Program-made: the position numbers and the translations under genes
Shown here: positions 1 to 13,600 of the stretch, piece by piece
Numbering within the stretch: position 1 is the stretch's first letter
How the letters are laid out: every line of letters starts with the position of its first letter
From: Sanderia malayensis
Taxonomy: Eukaryota > Cnidaria > Scyphozoa > Semaeostomeae > Pelagiidae
Length of the DNA stretch: 64,000 bases
Reading direction: 5' to 3'
NCBI GenBank assembly: GCA_013076295.1
Contig: RQOL01000532.1
Span: forward strand, 4,526,001-4,590,000
The notes under the pieces: generated by a model
Databases searched by the model: none
Told to the model about the DNA's origin: nothing
The model's input: only the letters and a program-made list of their open reading frames with translations

Positions 1-880
1 CTTTGAAATGAAACTTAAAGACCTACTGCAATAAAAAAAAGTGACATGATTTTTTTGCATTTCATGGTAAACCTATTTAAAAATTCATCCAGTAGAACTG
101 TTTTTACAAGCCTGCAAAGTCGTCGATTTTGCCATTCCAACTGCGGCAAACGTGACGTCATAACCAGGACCCATTTCAAGTTTTTCTATTGAAGTGTATC
201 GTAGCTTTTTGATCCACCCCGTCTAGCTCAATCAATAACTAATTAATCAAAAATCGCATCCCACGGCATAACAATAGATGCATTCTCACAAATTCTAAAA
301 TTTTTTAAATAACTTTTAAAAACGTTTTTGGGGGATTAATTGGGGTACGAAATGGGGCAGTTTTGGTTGTGACGTCAAACTGCGGGAGGGCGATCAGCCG
401 CGGCGGAGAGCGGAAGCAAACAACGGGGATACAAAATTGTCGATATAAAATGAAAATACTCTTGTGTGTCTTTGACTTGACTAAGTCGCATATGATGAAA
501 ATGTGAGAGAATGCAGAGATGTTTTCAGAATCTACATGGGCTATTTATGCTCAGCGTTGGCTTTTTATAATATATCTGATGCTGCTAAGTTGTTGTCAGT
601 CCAGTCTTATCAAAATGAATTACTTTTACATCACGCCTGGCTGGAACGCCAAGTTGCTACAGTGTTTTCATCGGGGTAGAAGTCGGAGAAATAAAATAGA
701 ACTAAGCGCAATATTTTGCATAGCAATTTATTATCATAGTTAGAGGTGTTACAAGTTTTCTGTTGAAACACGATGGTTCCAAAATTCCAAATGGACAAAA
801 AATCAAACTGGTGTTTCCAAAAAATCAAACAAAGCTTTTTGTTTTTAATTTCTGTTTGGCCTATGTGCCTATCTTGGCCT
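1..880. other. non-coding, repeat-like flank
   Basis: No gene is recognised here. Bases around 14-33 resemble the reverse complement of bases around 3540-3560 (shared core attgcagtagg), which suggests fragments of one dispersed repeat on either side of the LINE. A short GC-rich patch near 385-420 stands out from the AT-rich background. Open frames here have no recognisable domain. If gene A continues, this stretch is part of its 3' intron sequence. Confidence 0.4.
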
Positions 881-889
881 ATGTGCAAT

Positions 890-2700
890 ACGAAGTGCTC
901 TGCAGTCATACTATCTGGATCTAATAAATGAAAATAAAGAAAATTCAAAGCAAATGTGGAGGGCTGTGAATAAAGTGTTGAATAGGGAAACTCAATCAGC
1001 ACAGATTTCTAGCATGGAAATCGAAGGAAGAAAACTTACTGAAGAAAATGAAATTGCCGAAGCTCTTAATCAGCACTTTATCACAGTCGGTCCAAAACTA
1101 GCTGAGAAACTAAAATCCAAAGCGAATGATGACCCTGTTATTAAAATCAATGCTCAGGCTCAACAACTTGAGTTTAAGCAGATTGACAACACATATGTTG
1201 TAAACGCAATATCCAAATTAAAAAATGGAAAAGCGCCAGGACCAGATAAAGTCTCTACAAAACTAGTAAAGGACGCTAGGAACTTCATCTGTAAACCACC
1301 AACTATGATCTACAACTCGTCCCTGCAAACCGGTCTTTTCCCAGATATTTGGAAGCTAGCAAATGTCACGCCTATATTCAAGGCTGGTCCGAAAAATGAC
1401 CCCAACAATTATAGGCCGATCTCTGTCATTGCTATTTTCTCAAGAATCTTGGAAAAGATCGTGCACGACCAGATGTTTGAGTTTCTTCAACCAATTCTAA
1501 CACACAATCAGGCTGCTTTTAGGAAACTATATTCAACAATAACATCCTTAATAAACAGCTCTGATTCTTGGTATGAAACTATGGACAGGGGTGAAATGAA
1601 TCTGACCATTTTCCTTGATCTAAAAAAGGCATTCGACACAGTCGACCATACTATCTTATTAGCAAAACTAAAAAAATATGGCGCTAGAGGAATAGCAGGC
1701 GACTGGTTTACATCATATTTGCAAAATAGGAAACAGTTTTGCACTATCAATGGACATAAATCTTCAGCTAAAATGATAACTTGTGGAATCCCCCAGGGCT
1801 CGTGTCTTGGTCCACTCCTGTTCATAATCTATCTGAATGATTTTGAAACCTGCCTTCAATTATCTAAGGCCAGCATGTATGCAGATGACACACATGTTAC
1901 TATAACATCCAAAAACCTTGAGAATGCTCAAACTGAATTACTTAACATTTCGGAATGGATGAGAATTAATAAGCTTACCGCCAATCCTAATAAAACAGAA
2001 TACATGCTGATTGGACACCCCCGCAGAGTTAACAAAATGATAGTCTCTGAACCGCTAATGCTCAACCACTCGGAAATAAAACGCGTGAATAAAACGAAAT
2101 CACTGGGAGTTGTCGTGGATCAGGGTTTAAACTGGGAGCAACATTTCAAAAGTGTCAAAAGAAAAGTTCGCGGAGGTCTGTCATCTTTAAAGAGACTAAA
2201 AATCTTGTACCACAAAAACAACTTGATAATGTATATCGGGCCCTTGTGGAAAGCCACTTGCGGTATGCAAATGTAATCTGGGGAAGTATCCCAGACTACA
2301 AATTAAAAATTCTACAAAATCTACAGGATCGAGCCCGAACCATAATAGAGAGGGCAAGAATTAAAGACAATTGGTCCTATAATTGGCTCAACGTAGATCA
2401 ATTGATTAAATTTGATCGATCTACGATGACCTATAAGATTATGAACAGGAGATGCCCAGAAAGCCTTTGGGGCAAGGGCAAGTTTCCTCAGATATCCTTG
2501 CAATCAACATATAGAACGAGAAATTGCAAATATACAGAATATACAAATCCCAAAATATAACCTCGAATATGTGAAAAAAGGCTTTCATTATTCAGCTCTA
2601 ACTGCGTGGAACAGCATCCCAAACAATACCAGGGAGCTGCCAACTCTCCCGCAGTTCAAAAGATCTTTAAAAAATCATCTGAAGAGCTGAGTTAAACATA
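890..2700 (+). mobile_element. 5'-truncated LINE, CR1/L2/jockey-like reverse transcriptase remnant
   Basis: Encodes the reverse transcriptase of a non-LTR retrotransposon, which copies element RNA at a nicked target. Seen in order: GKAPGPDKV, a YRPIS segment near 1410, FLDLKKAFDTVDH near 1605, the GIPQGS-LGPLLFIIY block near 1785, and the catalytic YADD near 1870. The frame holds from about 890 to 2276, then shifts at about 2250 and again near 2560. The typical C-terminal block of these LINEs (WNSIPNN, then LPQFKRSLKNHL) ends at a stop near 2690. The upstream AP endonuclease is missing, as expected after 5' truncation. An AT-rich 3' tail runs to about 2900. Two frameshifts indicate a dead copy. 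CR1 versus L2 assignment is inference. Confidence 0.9.
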
Positions 2701-3048
2701 AACACGACTCCCTGGAAGAGCAGCAAAATAGGCCCCAACTAATCTTATATATCGCTAATTACTTCTTTTTTCAATTATTATGCATTACTTTTATATTTAG
2801 ATATTATTATTGTACTATAGATCATTGTAATTTTTAGCTGAAGGGATTTTGTGTAGAAATAATTTAATATGAATATATGAATATTAATAATATGAAATAT
2901 GTGTATTGTGAGCAAAACGCACGCCTTCAGCTCTCCTTCTCTGTTTCATTTCATTTCAAATTTGTTTTGAAAAGGGCTACTTGAAAATCCCATTTATTAA
3001 TTAACTGCTGTAACAGCTTACTTTGCCTGGTCTGGTCCTCTAACAAAA

Positions 3049-3318
3049 ACCCCGGCCATCGTGTTTGTTACTAGTTTTACTCACACAGCTCCGCCATCTA
3101 TGATTTCTGACATCCTTTGTGAATGCTTCCTGCTGCTTGGAAATCAGACCGCGCGGAATAAGATGTCGTTTGACTGACCGCGCGGTTTGTAATACCCCTT
3201 TTCAATACGCCGCTGTAGCGTTACCGCAAGTTCCATTTTTTTGGTTAATAGCTGAAACCACGCGCGGAAATTTATAATTTTGTACCCTGGGAAGCGATTT
3301 TTTAATAATGGCCGGGGT
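3049..3318. repeat. MITE-like element with ACCCCGGCCAT terminal inverted repeats
   Basis: The ends are accccggccat at 3049-3059 and its exact reverse complement at 3308-3318. The interior has no coding potential and contains CGCGCGG-type GC-rich patches. At 270 bp it fits a non-autonomous DNA transposon. No target duplication was clear. Confidence 0.65.
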
Positions 3319-3879
3319 TGCGCTCAGCGAAGATTTGAACACCTTTTCCCGATACTCTCCCATTATAAGGAGGGATTCGTGTCCTGGTTATGACGTCATA
3401 CCATGTCGCAGTCAGTGCCCCATTTCAAAGCCAAATTTAGTATACTTATCGTGATCCAATAAAAAACAAAATAGGCACCAAGGTAATCAGTAAAGATTGA
3501 AATTTCAGCTTTTGCAAAATAACGGGAAAGTGATTTTTGATTGCAGTAGGCCTTTAAAAATGTATGCTCTGGACGTGAGGCGTACCGCTTTAAATTTAGA
3601 CTTGTCTGAACGTATGAAGAAGAATCAAGTGAAAACGGAACCCCCTGTGACAACTTTGTTATCGAGTTCTTGTGGCGCCCGAATTAAAGTGCTATTGCAA
3701 TGAATTTTTACATAGTGCTTTTAATTCAAAATCAAATGAGGCAAACAATTTTCAAATCATCTATGCTTTTCTCGCTAATAACCTGAAAAGTAGGCAATTT
3801 CAACCAGGCAAAACATCACTGTAGTGCCATCAAATATCGTCTCTGCAACGTTGAAGCAGGCTTTCTACTCAACAAAATG

Positions 3880-4225
3880 ACGAGCTGTGAACAAGCCCCT
3901 AAGCTGAGTTATTAAAAAATGCAAGAACGTTTGAAAAATTCCATCAACCTCTATTGGAAAAATGTTTCGTGTCATCACTGTGACGCCAAAACGTTGTGGA
4001 ATTTTTCGCAAAAGGTGGCCTGATTCAAGGTGAAATTTCATTAACTTAAAGTTGTCAGATGCACGTCAAACATACACCAAACCATAGACATAAAAGAAAA
4101 CTGTTATAACTGTTATACCTGTTAACAGTTTTCTCTTATGCCTATGATTAAACCGACCACTAAAGCTTTGGCTATCAAATAAGATAATAAAACCTCGCGT
4201 CAAATTTCGTTGTATTAGCACTTTT
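3880..4225 (+). repeat. dispersed repeat family R, copy a
   Basis: Shares an ordered set of blocks with copies near 36.5 kb and 49.1 kb: gagttattaaaaaa, then a block ending tttcgcaaaaggtggcc, then gattcaaggtgaaattt, then a shared tcagatg-acgt block and caaatttcgttg near the 3' end. This copy is interrupted by a fold-back palindrome at 4083-4146. It has no coding potential. Confidence 0.7.
4083..4146. repeat. short fold-back palindrome
   Basis: Arms of about 24 bp (cataga-cataaaagaaaac and its reverse complement, two mismatches) flank a loop of about 15 bp. It lies inside repeat copy a and has no counterpart in the other copies, so it is a secondary event. Confidence 0.75.
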
Positions 4226-4506
4226 AGTATGGAAATAATTCATGAAGTTGAAAAATTGAAAATGAAATCCTCAATATTTTAAAGTGTTACTTGTACTATA
4301 GAATCCACTTCACTGTATGACAAACTCTTAAGAGTACAAAATTTACGAATCTATGAAACAGAAGTGGGCATAGTTTTAAAACTTTAGTGTGCAAGCTACT
4401 TTGCAAATGCTTTAAAAACAGCTGTATGGCGGGAGTAAAAAGGGTGTCGTGTGAATGATGCCATGGGCTGTTATCTCGATAGTAAACAACAATGACAATG
4501 CAGTAC

Positions 4507-4646
4507 CTGACAACTCATACAGCTTTTGATTAAAAAGAGTTCCATAAAATCTTGCTGTATTTTGGCATATTATGTCCTGCTGATACTGTGCAATTGACAT
4601 TGGATTGTCTTGGTATTTATCCAATTTATATCTTTTTCCAAGATAC
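4507..4646 (-). CDS. gene A exon 8: alpha-kinase core (Lys strand and following helix)
   Basis: A 140 nt exon with acceptor TATTCCGTAG. The donor CAG|gtactg is the weakest in the gene. It starts by completing the Arg codon, then reads [15 protein letters not shown]. The Lys in the Y-x-x-K-x-Y strand is at the position of the nucleotide-binding lysine of alpha-kinases. [19 protein letters not shown] follows, matching the conserved Y-x2-D(I/V)-x2-Q-x2-A-x-(7-9)-FN helix of the family. The rest of the domain (VxDLQG, LTDPQIH) was not found in the remaining 4.5 kb, so it probably lies beyond the window edge. The intron separating it from exon 7 contains the giant palindrome. Confidence 0.78.
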
Positions 4647-7600
4647 CTACGGAATAAAAAGGATATTAGATAAAATCATTGATTATTCAGTTGCGTTCGA
4701 AAAAGACCTTCTTACAGGGGACGCAGAACAATATTGTAAAGTGTTCATATTCCTGTAAGCATAAGAGAAGCAAAAAAGCCTCACTAATTTGAACCGGTTT
4801 ATTCACTGGGCCAGTGACTGGCAGCGCCTTTTCCCTCAGTTATCTTGCCTTGTTTGAAAAACTAAGTGCACAAACATTTTACCCGAGCTATGTAGTGGAG
4901 AGGCTTAGAGTCATTTATCACGACAACTGTGCATTTTATGATACCAACATGAAACTAGGCACACATGTAGAGTTGAACATGCTGAAAAAAATAGGGTCGG
5001 AACCCCAATCGGAATTCGCCCCTAAGTGCTATTTTTAGACCAAAGTACTCGAACCCAGTCCTTAATGAGAAAACTATCGATATACACATTAGTAAGCATG
5101 TAAGCTTCCTAAAAACTGCAGATTCGTGATCAGCGTCGTCAATTTAGTTCATTTCAACAAAAATATTTTAATTGGAGGCCTTCTATAAAAATTAGCTATG
5201 ACGTCATATTTCTGATGACGTCATAGAATTTTCAAAATTCGCAAAAACTGAAAATTAAATGCAAATTTTCAGAACCTGATTCCAACAAAATTGCCATTGG
5301 TTAAGATATAATGAGGTCAGAACTCCAAATTACGATTAACACAAGACAAATGATTAGTTTATACATAAGAGGACTTATCCGCATTGTCCATTACAAAGAC
5401 AGAGCTTTGTATATTCCAAATCAAATTGTCTGCATTTGCATCGATTGGAGCACTGACTCTTGCAACCGCATTTTATCAATTCTTGGCAAGCTTTCGATGC
5501 CTCGGGTATCGTCATCCATAGAGGTAGCACTGAATTTTTATTCTGAAGCCAACCCCAATCATCAACATCTGGTAGGTTCTGCATGGGCGACAATGACTGC
5601 CCCCAGACTTTTCTGCAACAAGGAAATAAAACGTGTTGATAATAACTAAGTTATATGATTCTTGTTGGTTTTCAGTTCATGTATTCAGTGAAAGCAGCTC
5701 TCTTTATATGTTGCTTTGGGGAATTACTTGTAGGAGGTAAACTTTCGCCAGGACATTTTTTTTGATGAAGTGATATCTTCGATACTCATTAATCTCTTTA
5801 ATCGGGCTTGATCTGTTGTACATCAGTATAACGAACCGTTCAATCTGATTGTTGTCGTGCTCATTTGGTTCGGCCGTCTCGCAATTTGAAAGCCTGAAAA
5901 AGAAAAAAAGGATATTAAATGTCTTAGGTTCGTGTGATGCATTGTAAACATCAAATGAGGAGCATATTGGCAAAAGATTATATAGCAGAACGTAAATACT
6001 TTAAACGCCTATTTGACGAAGGTCTCCGTTATTTCTGGAAAAATTGTCCATGTAGACCAAGCAATCTTTTTCCCTTTTCCACTAAATGCTGAAACATTAT
6101 CACAACCAGTAAATGAATACCAGAATGGCAATCCACTGCATGTAATAGGTCCTAATTTTGTGACATATTCATGTATCGGCAACCACCTTCTTAGTTTACC
6201 CACACCAATCTCGATCTAAAGCTCTTCGACGCCCAACTTGTTCAGTGAATTGGTGAATTGGGAAATTGGCGTCGAAGAGCTTTCGATCGAGATTGGTGTG
6301 GGTAAATTAAGAAGGTGGTTGCCGATGCATGAAATTTCACAAATTTAGGACCTGATACATGCAGTGGATTGCCATTCTGGTATTCATTTACTGGTTGTGA
6401 TAATGTTTCAGCATTTAGTGGAAAAGGGAAAAAGATTGCTTGGTCTACATGGACAATTTTTCCAGAGATAACGGAGACCTTCGTCAAATAGGCGTTTAAA
6501 GTATTTACGTTCTGCTATATAATCTTTTGCCAATATGCTCCTCATTTGATGTTTACAATGCATCACACGAACCTAAGACATTTAATATCCTTTTTTTCTT
6601 TTTCAGGCTTTCAAATTGCGAGACGGCCGAACCAAATGAGCACGACAACAATCAGATTGAACGGTTCGTTATACTGATGTACAACAGATCAAGCCCGATT
6701 AAAGAGATTAATGAGTATCGAAGATATCATTTCATCAAAAAAGAATGTCCTAGCGAAAGTTTACCTCCTACAAGTAATTCCCCAAAGCAACATATAAAGA
6801 GAGCTGCTTTCACTGAATACATGAACTGAAAACCAACAAGAATCATCTAACTTAGTTATTATCAAAACGTTTTATTTCCTTGTTGCAGAAACGTCTGGGG
6901 GCAGTCATTGTCGCCCATGCAGAACCTGCCAGATGTTGATGATTGGGGTTGGCTTCAGAATAAAAATTCAGTGCTACCTCTATGGATGACGATACCCGAG
7001 GCATCGAAAGCTTGCCAAGAATTGATAAAATGCGGTTGCAAGAGTCAGTGCTCCAATCGATGCAAATGCAGACAATTTGATTTGGAATATACAAAGCTCT
7101 GTCTTTGTAATGGACAATGCGGATAAGTCCTCTTATGTATAAACTAATCATTTGTCTTGTGTTAATCGTAATTTGGAGTTCTGACCTCATTATATCTTAA
7201 CCAATGGCAATTTTGTTGGAATCAGGTTCTGAAAATTTGCATTTAATTTTCAGTTTTTGCGAATTTTGAAAATTCTATGACATCATCAGAAATATGACGT
7301 CATAGCTAATTTTTATAGAAGGCCTCCAATTAAAATATTTTTGTTGAAATGAACTAAATTGACGACGCTGATCACGAATCTGCAGTTTTTAGGAAGCTTA
7401 CATGCTTACTAATGTGTATATCGATAGTTTTCTCATTAAGGACTGGGTTCGAGTACTTTGGTTTAAAAATAGCACTTAGGGGCGAATTCCGATTGGGGTT
7501 CCGACCCTATTTTTTTCAGCATGTTCAACTCTACATGTGTGCCTAGTTTCATGTTGGTATCATAAAATGCACGATTGTAACACTAAGCTCCCTCACTAAT

Positions 7601-10600
7601 GGCAAATATTCCTGTATCACAAATAACTTGGGGGAAAAGACCGCTGCAAAAGTGAGTAAGTTGCCTCGAATTAGTTATGCCATCTTGGTTTTCTTATGTT
7701 ATCTCAGTAATAAGTATGAAATTTTAAAAATAATTTATCCAATGTAGCATAAAAGACACAAGAAATCCAAAAAATAGAAGTCGGCTAAATTTGGCCTAGG
7801 TTTTCAACCATCGAAAACAGTTATACCTTCGAATCATGACATTCATGCCAAGAAATATTCGTATTTTCTTTAATTTATGTTCTATCACTGACTGCATTAT
7901 TGCATACAAAAATTAGAGCAATTTTTCTTTAAACTTATTCAGCCCTCTCGTCACAGGCAGCACTTGGAATCGACCTCCATTATTCATAAAACTTGAAATT
8001 AAATTCATTCCAGTAAAATTGTTACCCCAATATTAAAAGCCAATGTTCAGATACTGATTGTAAAGTAAAGCATAGCAACTCACCTTCCATAAGGATCGTC
8101 TTGATTCAAATGCTTAAAATCAAAAACATCCCTGCAGGCTCCTTCTTTACTTCCAAAATCCTTTTTTTCACCAACGTATGCCAAAGTCTGATTTGTGTTC
8201 CATTGCTTAATAATTGGATCGTATCGCCAAACAAGAGCCTCTACAAATATATGCCGAATTTTAGGTGAATTACTCAAAAAGTTCGAAATAAAATTATTTC
8301 GAGTAGAAAGGTATCAGATTAGATAATATACTTCTCCTTTAATACTTATGATTGTTTTGAAGGTTTTGAATAAAACTATTTTGCCTAGGTATCTACTAGA
8401 CGCAAATTGAATGGAAATTCTCAATCTTACAAAATTGAGAAAGAAATAGAACCTTCGCCGATATGGACAGTTGGTAGTGACCGATACTAGTAACCCAATT
8501 CCATGGGAGGAAAAGTTCTTCGATCTATTCGTTACTCGAGCTGACAGTGTTAACTGTACTCGAATGGGCAAAAGGGTATTTGAAATTAACAATAATTTTC
8601 ACTTTCAATGCTTTATGAAAAACATTGGGATGAAATTGTCTTACGAACAAAGCTTTCCTTTTGAAGTAACTATAGATAAGAAATCCGTTGATAATCTTAC
8701 ATAAAAATAAACAAATGACCTGTAGCATTTCGGATTCTTGTACAAATTTGTATCTATGTGTTAATCTTGCGTGTTTGTATGTCATGTTCCGGTACCGTGT
8801 CTGTCTGTCTGAGTAACACCATCGTATCGTCCAATATGTCCCCTCTGTATTTGCCGCACGTGTATGTGTTTGATTAAGAGATATATTCTGATCATAATGT
8901 GTAATTTATTCAATTGGTGATTAAAGCTTGAACAGGCAACATCTTGTGTTTTTTCTTATTTGAATATCTGTTTCATCGCCACGCTACATGACCATTTATC
9001 AAAATGTATATCGAAAAGGAATATGAAGAATCCATTACATAAAACGACCTACCATGTACAGTGAAACTTTCATCCTGTGTTGCTTCGATGTTTTGATGAC
9101 AATTCCCAACTGTTTCAAGAGTAACTACAGTTTTTTTCATTCTCTTCCCTCTCTCCTCTACAGTCTCGCCATCTTTTGTTTTATAAAACAACTGCAGCTC
9201 ACATGGAGATTGTGCAAAAACTTGTTCATAGGTATGGCTTGCAGTACTCTTTGTTGAAGCAGAACGAAAATCTTTCTCAGAAATGACATCACTACACAAG
9301 GCATTCAAAACCTCAAATTCTGTTGATATCGATCCAACCTCACACGAAGCACATGTATCTTTGGTACGCAAAGATTGATCTTTGAATACAACAGCGTTGT
9401 TTTCTACGGATTCTATAGTTCTTGCATTCGAAAGAACTTTTTTTGTGAAATTTTCTATAGAAATTTGTTCCACACCATCAGGACTTAATTTTTTCGAACA
9501 AGTTACAACCGATGTATCTTCGCCGCTGAGATCTAAAGTTTCGTGTAAGGTGGCAGAATTCTGTATATCAATTTTCTCATCATAATCATCCTCAATTGTC
9601 AGTCGATTTCTTAAATTGAAATCAAACGAATTATGTTGCGTTTTGTTCTGACCTTTGATGTTCACGGCAGACAACCCTAAAAAGATCGCGTAAACAAAAC
9701 AATTAAACATGTAACAGAAGACATCGCAACATCCCAAGCCCCAAAAGCCTAAAGATGAAAATCGTTCTAGCCGACGAGTCTTAAAGTCCTGTCAGGGAAA
9801 TGAAAACGCTTTTCGATTTATGGGGTCCAGTGCAAGCACACTGAATTTACAAATGACATAAGTAGGTGTTTTATGAACTTAAGCTTATAGCTATCGGGAA
9901 TCACCATCTTTTAATACAACCAACAAGCAAAAGTCTAGATAAGCATCACATTCCAAGTATGACGATGTCTGTTGAGGGGACGATATGTTTTCGAGTTGTT
10001 TACGAAACTGTGGAAGAAAAAGATTGAAACAATGCGGTTGAAAATCACTGTCGGAAGATATGCGATGGATTGTCTTGAGGACGCCAGCCTTCGGTGTTAG
10101 AAAGGATCATGAAATGGGAACTCCAAGATGCCAGGTCAAGAATGAACGAGGCAAGGAGGAAAAGCACTCGTACTTGGAGAGTAGAGAAACAAATTCTACG
10201 GACGTATGACGTGTTTCATGCGTACCTGTTGTTCCAGAGTCGGTACATGGCATTGTTATTGGGGATCAGTAGATACCAGATGACTTCTCGACAGGTTGAA
10301 TTAAAAACGAATGAGCGAGATGTACTTTCATTGCCTCCCAAGTACGCTGTTTACTCGGCGATCAACCTTACAGACTGTGAAGCACAGGTAGAGAAAGGTC
10401 TTGCGAAGTTACGACGGTCAATCCAAAAGCATGAACAACAGCTGCATGAAGAACCTGGCCACAACAGCTCATACCTTTCAATCAAAGAGTAAGTTACCTG
10501 ATCCATTGAGTGAGGAAATAGAGATTAAGATGCAAGGTCTTAAGCAAGAGCTGAAGGAGATCAAAGTCGCCATGCAGCCCAAGGTAAAAAAAGCCAGCAA

Positions 10601-13600
10601 CATGAGTACGGAACAAGAACGTGGTTCAACAATGTCATATACGGATCGAATTCGCAAGATGGAAAGCATGGTGTTCCAAATGGACAAATATGGTCGTTCT
10701 CTGTCGATAGCCCAAAGAGTTAACGTGAATCAATCCAACCTCACGTGGGTGGCGATCCTGAAATTAGCCGTGCAGAACATGATATAATTGAGAAGCTCCT
10801 GAATGTTTGCGGTGTTGCGTGGATGAGATTTTTATCAGCGATGTTGGAATCAAGAATAATATGTTATCTTTGAACAGCGATGCACTTCTCTCTACGATGT
10901 ACTGGAAGGATCACAAAGTCCACCTCCACCCACTATCGGGACCTCCGTCTCAACCAGTATGTGGTGCGAATGTGTCCGCCAACTACAGTTTATCACACCT
11001 ACTTAGCATAATCTTATCTGAAGTATGACAATGAGATAGGACAGGATGCGTGTGCATAAACACTGAAGAACTATTGGCTGAAATTGAACGAGTGAACATC
11101 AAAGACTTAGGAGATGAATTCATCATCGGTTCGACTGAGGTGAAGGCGCTATACCTCAGTTTAGATATCGATTTTACTAATCAAATGGTTTGTGAGGTGT
11201 TTGACACAAGTGATGTTGATAGAATTGGCATCGACTACGAGGAATTAGGATTATACATACGTTTAAACAGAATTTAAGAAAAAATTCAAGCAATTGGACT
11301 TGAAACGGTGTGTCCAACTCGAGCACAGAGACGTGGAGCAAGTTCAATGACTACTTCGAGCGGTTCAGCGACAAAGAAGGATAACCGATTTCGATCGTGG
11401 CAGCCTGCGACATCAGTTCTTGATCGACAGCAGCAAAGATCGATGCTTGTTGAAGCCCTGAGAATAGGGCTCGAAGTGCCAATGAAGAAACACGTGTACA
11501 AGTTTAATGGACGGAGGCGCAATTGGTTTGGAGCTTATTGACAAAGTGGCACAGGTGTTTATGATATGGCGGGATCGGATGTTTATTTCGTGCTTATCAG
11601 AACTTGGTATCATTAAAAGGCTATACAAACGCTACGTAGACGATATCAACATGGCAATCGATGGACTACCAGCTGGAACCAGATATGCAGATGGATGATT
11701 GTTGGTAGACAAAATGGCAATAGAAGGTGACCTACTACAGGAGCTAAATGCACGATGAAAATCATCAGGAGCATGGGGAATAGCATTTACCCATATACAG
11801 CTAGAGGTTGACTGCCCGTCAAGTCAAATCACAATGACGGAAAAATGCCATCTTTGAATTTGAAATTATACGTTAATGATGTAGGAGGGACAAAGAAGAT
11901 CGTACACATGTTCTATGTAAAGGCAGTTTCGACAAAGGCAATGGGTAATGCAGACTCAGTGCTACCAATGAGGCAGAAACGAACAGTTCTTATGCAAGAA
12001 TTTCCATGGGTACTCTTGAACTGCTCGATATAGAGATTGCACAACATGTCAGTAGGTAATTTCGGTATGAGATCATCACTTCGGCTCTCAAGGCGTATGA
12101 CGATCACAAATGACCAATCTAAAAATCAAACGAGGAGATTTCCTCCTGTATTGTCCGCATGAATGGAATCGTGAAAAACGGGATCAAGCCAAGATGAACA
12201 AGGTTCTTGATTGGTATAAAAAGGGGGGATACAAATCGGTGATCTGTGTCCAGTCAACTCCAAGAGCAGAGTTGAAACAGAAGCTTCAAGTTGAAATTGA
12301 CAAAAATGGTGCCCGTATTCAAGTCGTTGAGAAAGCTGATCAGTCAGCTAAAAGCAAGCTACACGGATCTGATCCTTGTAGTTGTGGCAACTTGTAATCG
12401 CGATTGCTTGGTATGTGAGACTGCAGAGCAAGGCTCATGCTTGAAGGAGGGTATAAACTACGAAATTTCTTGCAATGAACGTGAAGAGGAAGGCCGAGAA
12501 GGGTAATATCACAGTGAATCGTCAAAGATTGGACGTATGCGGGGGAAGAACATTTGGAAGAGTTTGATAGAAGAGCAGAATCTTCAGTTACATGGAGACA
12601 TTGCAAGTAACGGCACGACGTTCCGGTAATGTTCATTTTGAAGTCCTCAACTTCAAAATGAACATTACCGGAAATTACAGAAATGATGTGATGCTACGAA
12701 AAATTTCAGAAGCGGTACAGATCTTATCAACAACAGATCGGAGTGGAACAACGTCAGCCTCCTTTGAGCACAACTAGAACAACAATGTGGTTCAAACTGA
12801 CTAATCGTTTGTAGTGATTAGTCGAATTGGACAAAGTAACAGTTAGCAATCGTTGTATTAGGCATTTTAATGTTAGTTTGATTATGAATAGGGCCTTATA
12901 GAGTCGAACTTTGAAGATCTGAATAACTAATATCTGAAAGTTCGTCAAAGGAATCAATTACGTTATCAATACGAGTTGTATTCTTTATTATGAACCTTCC
13001 AAGTCAAAGTGCGAGTATTCGCCTCAAATCAATGGTGTCAGAATCAAAGGCATATGGTCTGACAAACGAACAAACAAGCCAATGTTTGTTTTTATGGCTG
13101 CAATCGATAGATTGGGCCATGAACGTTCAAAATTCACCGCATACCCTCCTGAAAAACGTTTCGTTTTTACGTTATTGATGGCGTCATATTAGGACAAACT
13201 TTAACAATTAAAAAGTGATTACTTTTAACGGGAGTGAGATAATGAAATGGAAATTGCATTTTTGAAAAGAGCTGAAAGAGACCTATCGCATGACATATAA
13301 TTTTGTAATTTTTGATGAGACCAGCATTTTGGTAAGTAACGTCTTCAAAGTTTTCCCCTTATTTTTAAATAGTGAGTTTGTTTCATTGCATCTGTCACGA
13401 TTAGTAAGTATCAATGTCATTCTTAGTTACCAATAAATACGTTTCTAAATTAAGTATCTCTAGAATGTTCTAGTTCTAATAGAAATTTTCTACGTATTCA
13501 AAACAAAGTTGCTTATTCTATACGAGGCTAAATGGAATGTTCTAGATGTAAACTGGCCTAAATCTAGACACAGTTCGACGTTACTAAAAGACGGAACACA

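Larger units (their letters stand above)
4924..7577. repeat. giant near-perfect palindrome (about 1.3 kb arms)
   Basis: The left arm (about 4924-6230) and right arm (about 6270-7577) are reverse complements with position sums of 12500-12501 along almost their whole length, a handful of mismatches and a very short centre near 6250. Each arm carries the same degraded coding sequence. The high identity means the inverted duplication is very recent, or is an assembly or library artefact such as an inverted chimera. It lies in the intron between gene A exons 7 and 8. Confidence 0.92.

Noticed and set aside
519..1002. Open frames on both strands at the left edge
   Set aside because: No domain; one overlaps the LINE in antisense.
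4552..4758. Plus-strand frame with acceptor-like and donor-like borders
   Set aside because: It overlaps the minus-strand alpha-kinase exon and its splice site, and it has no recognised domain of its own.
8471..8704. Plus-strand frame of 77 codons in the intron between exons 6 and 7
   Set aside because: No domain, no supporting splice context, antisense to an intron of gene A.
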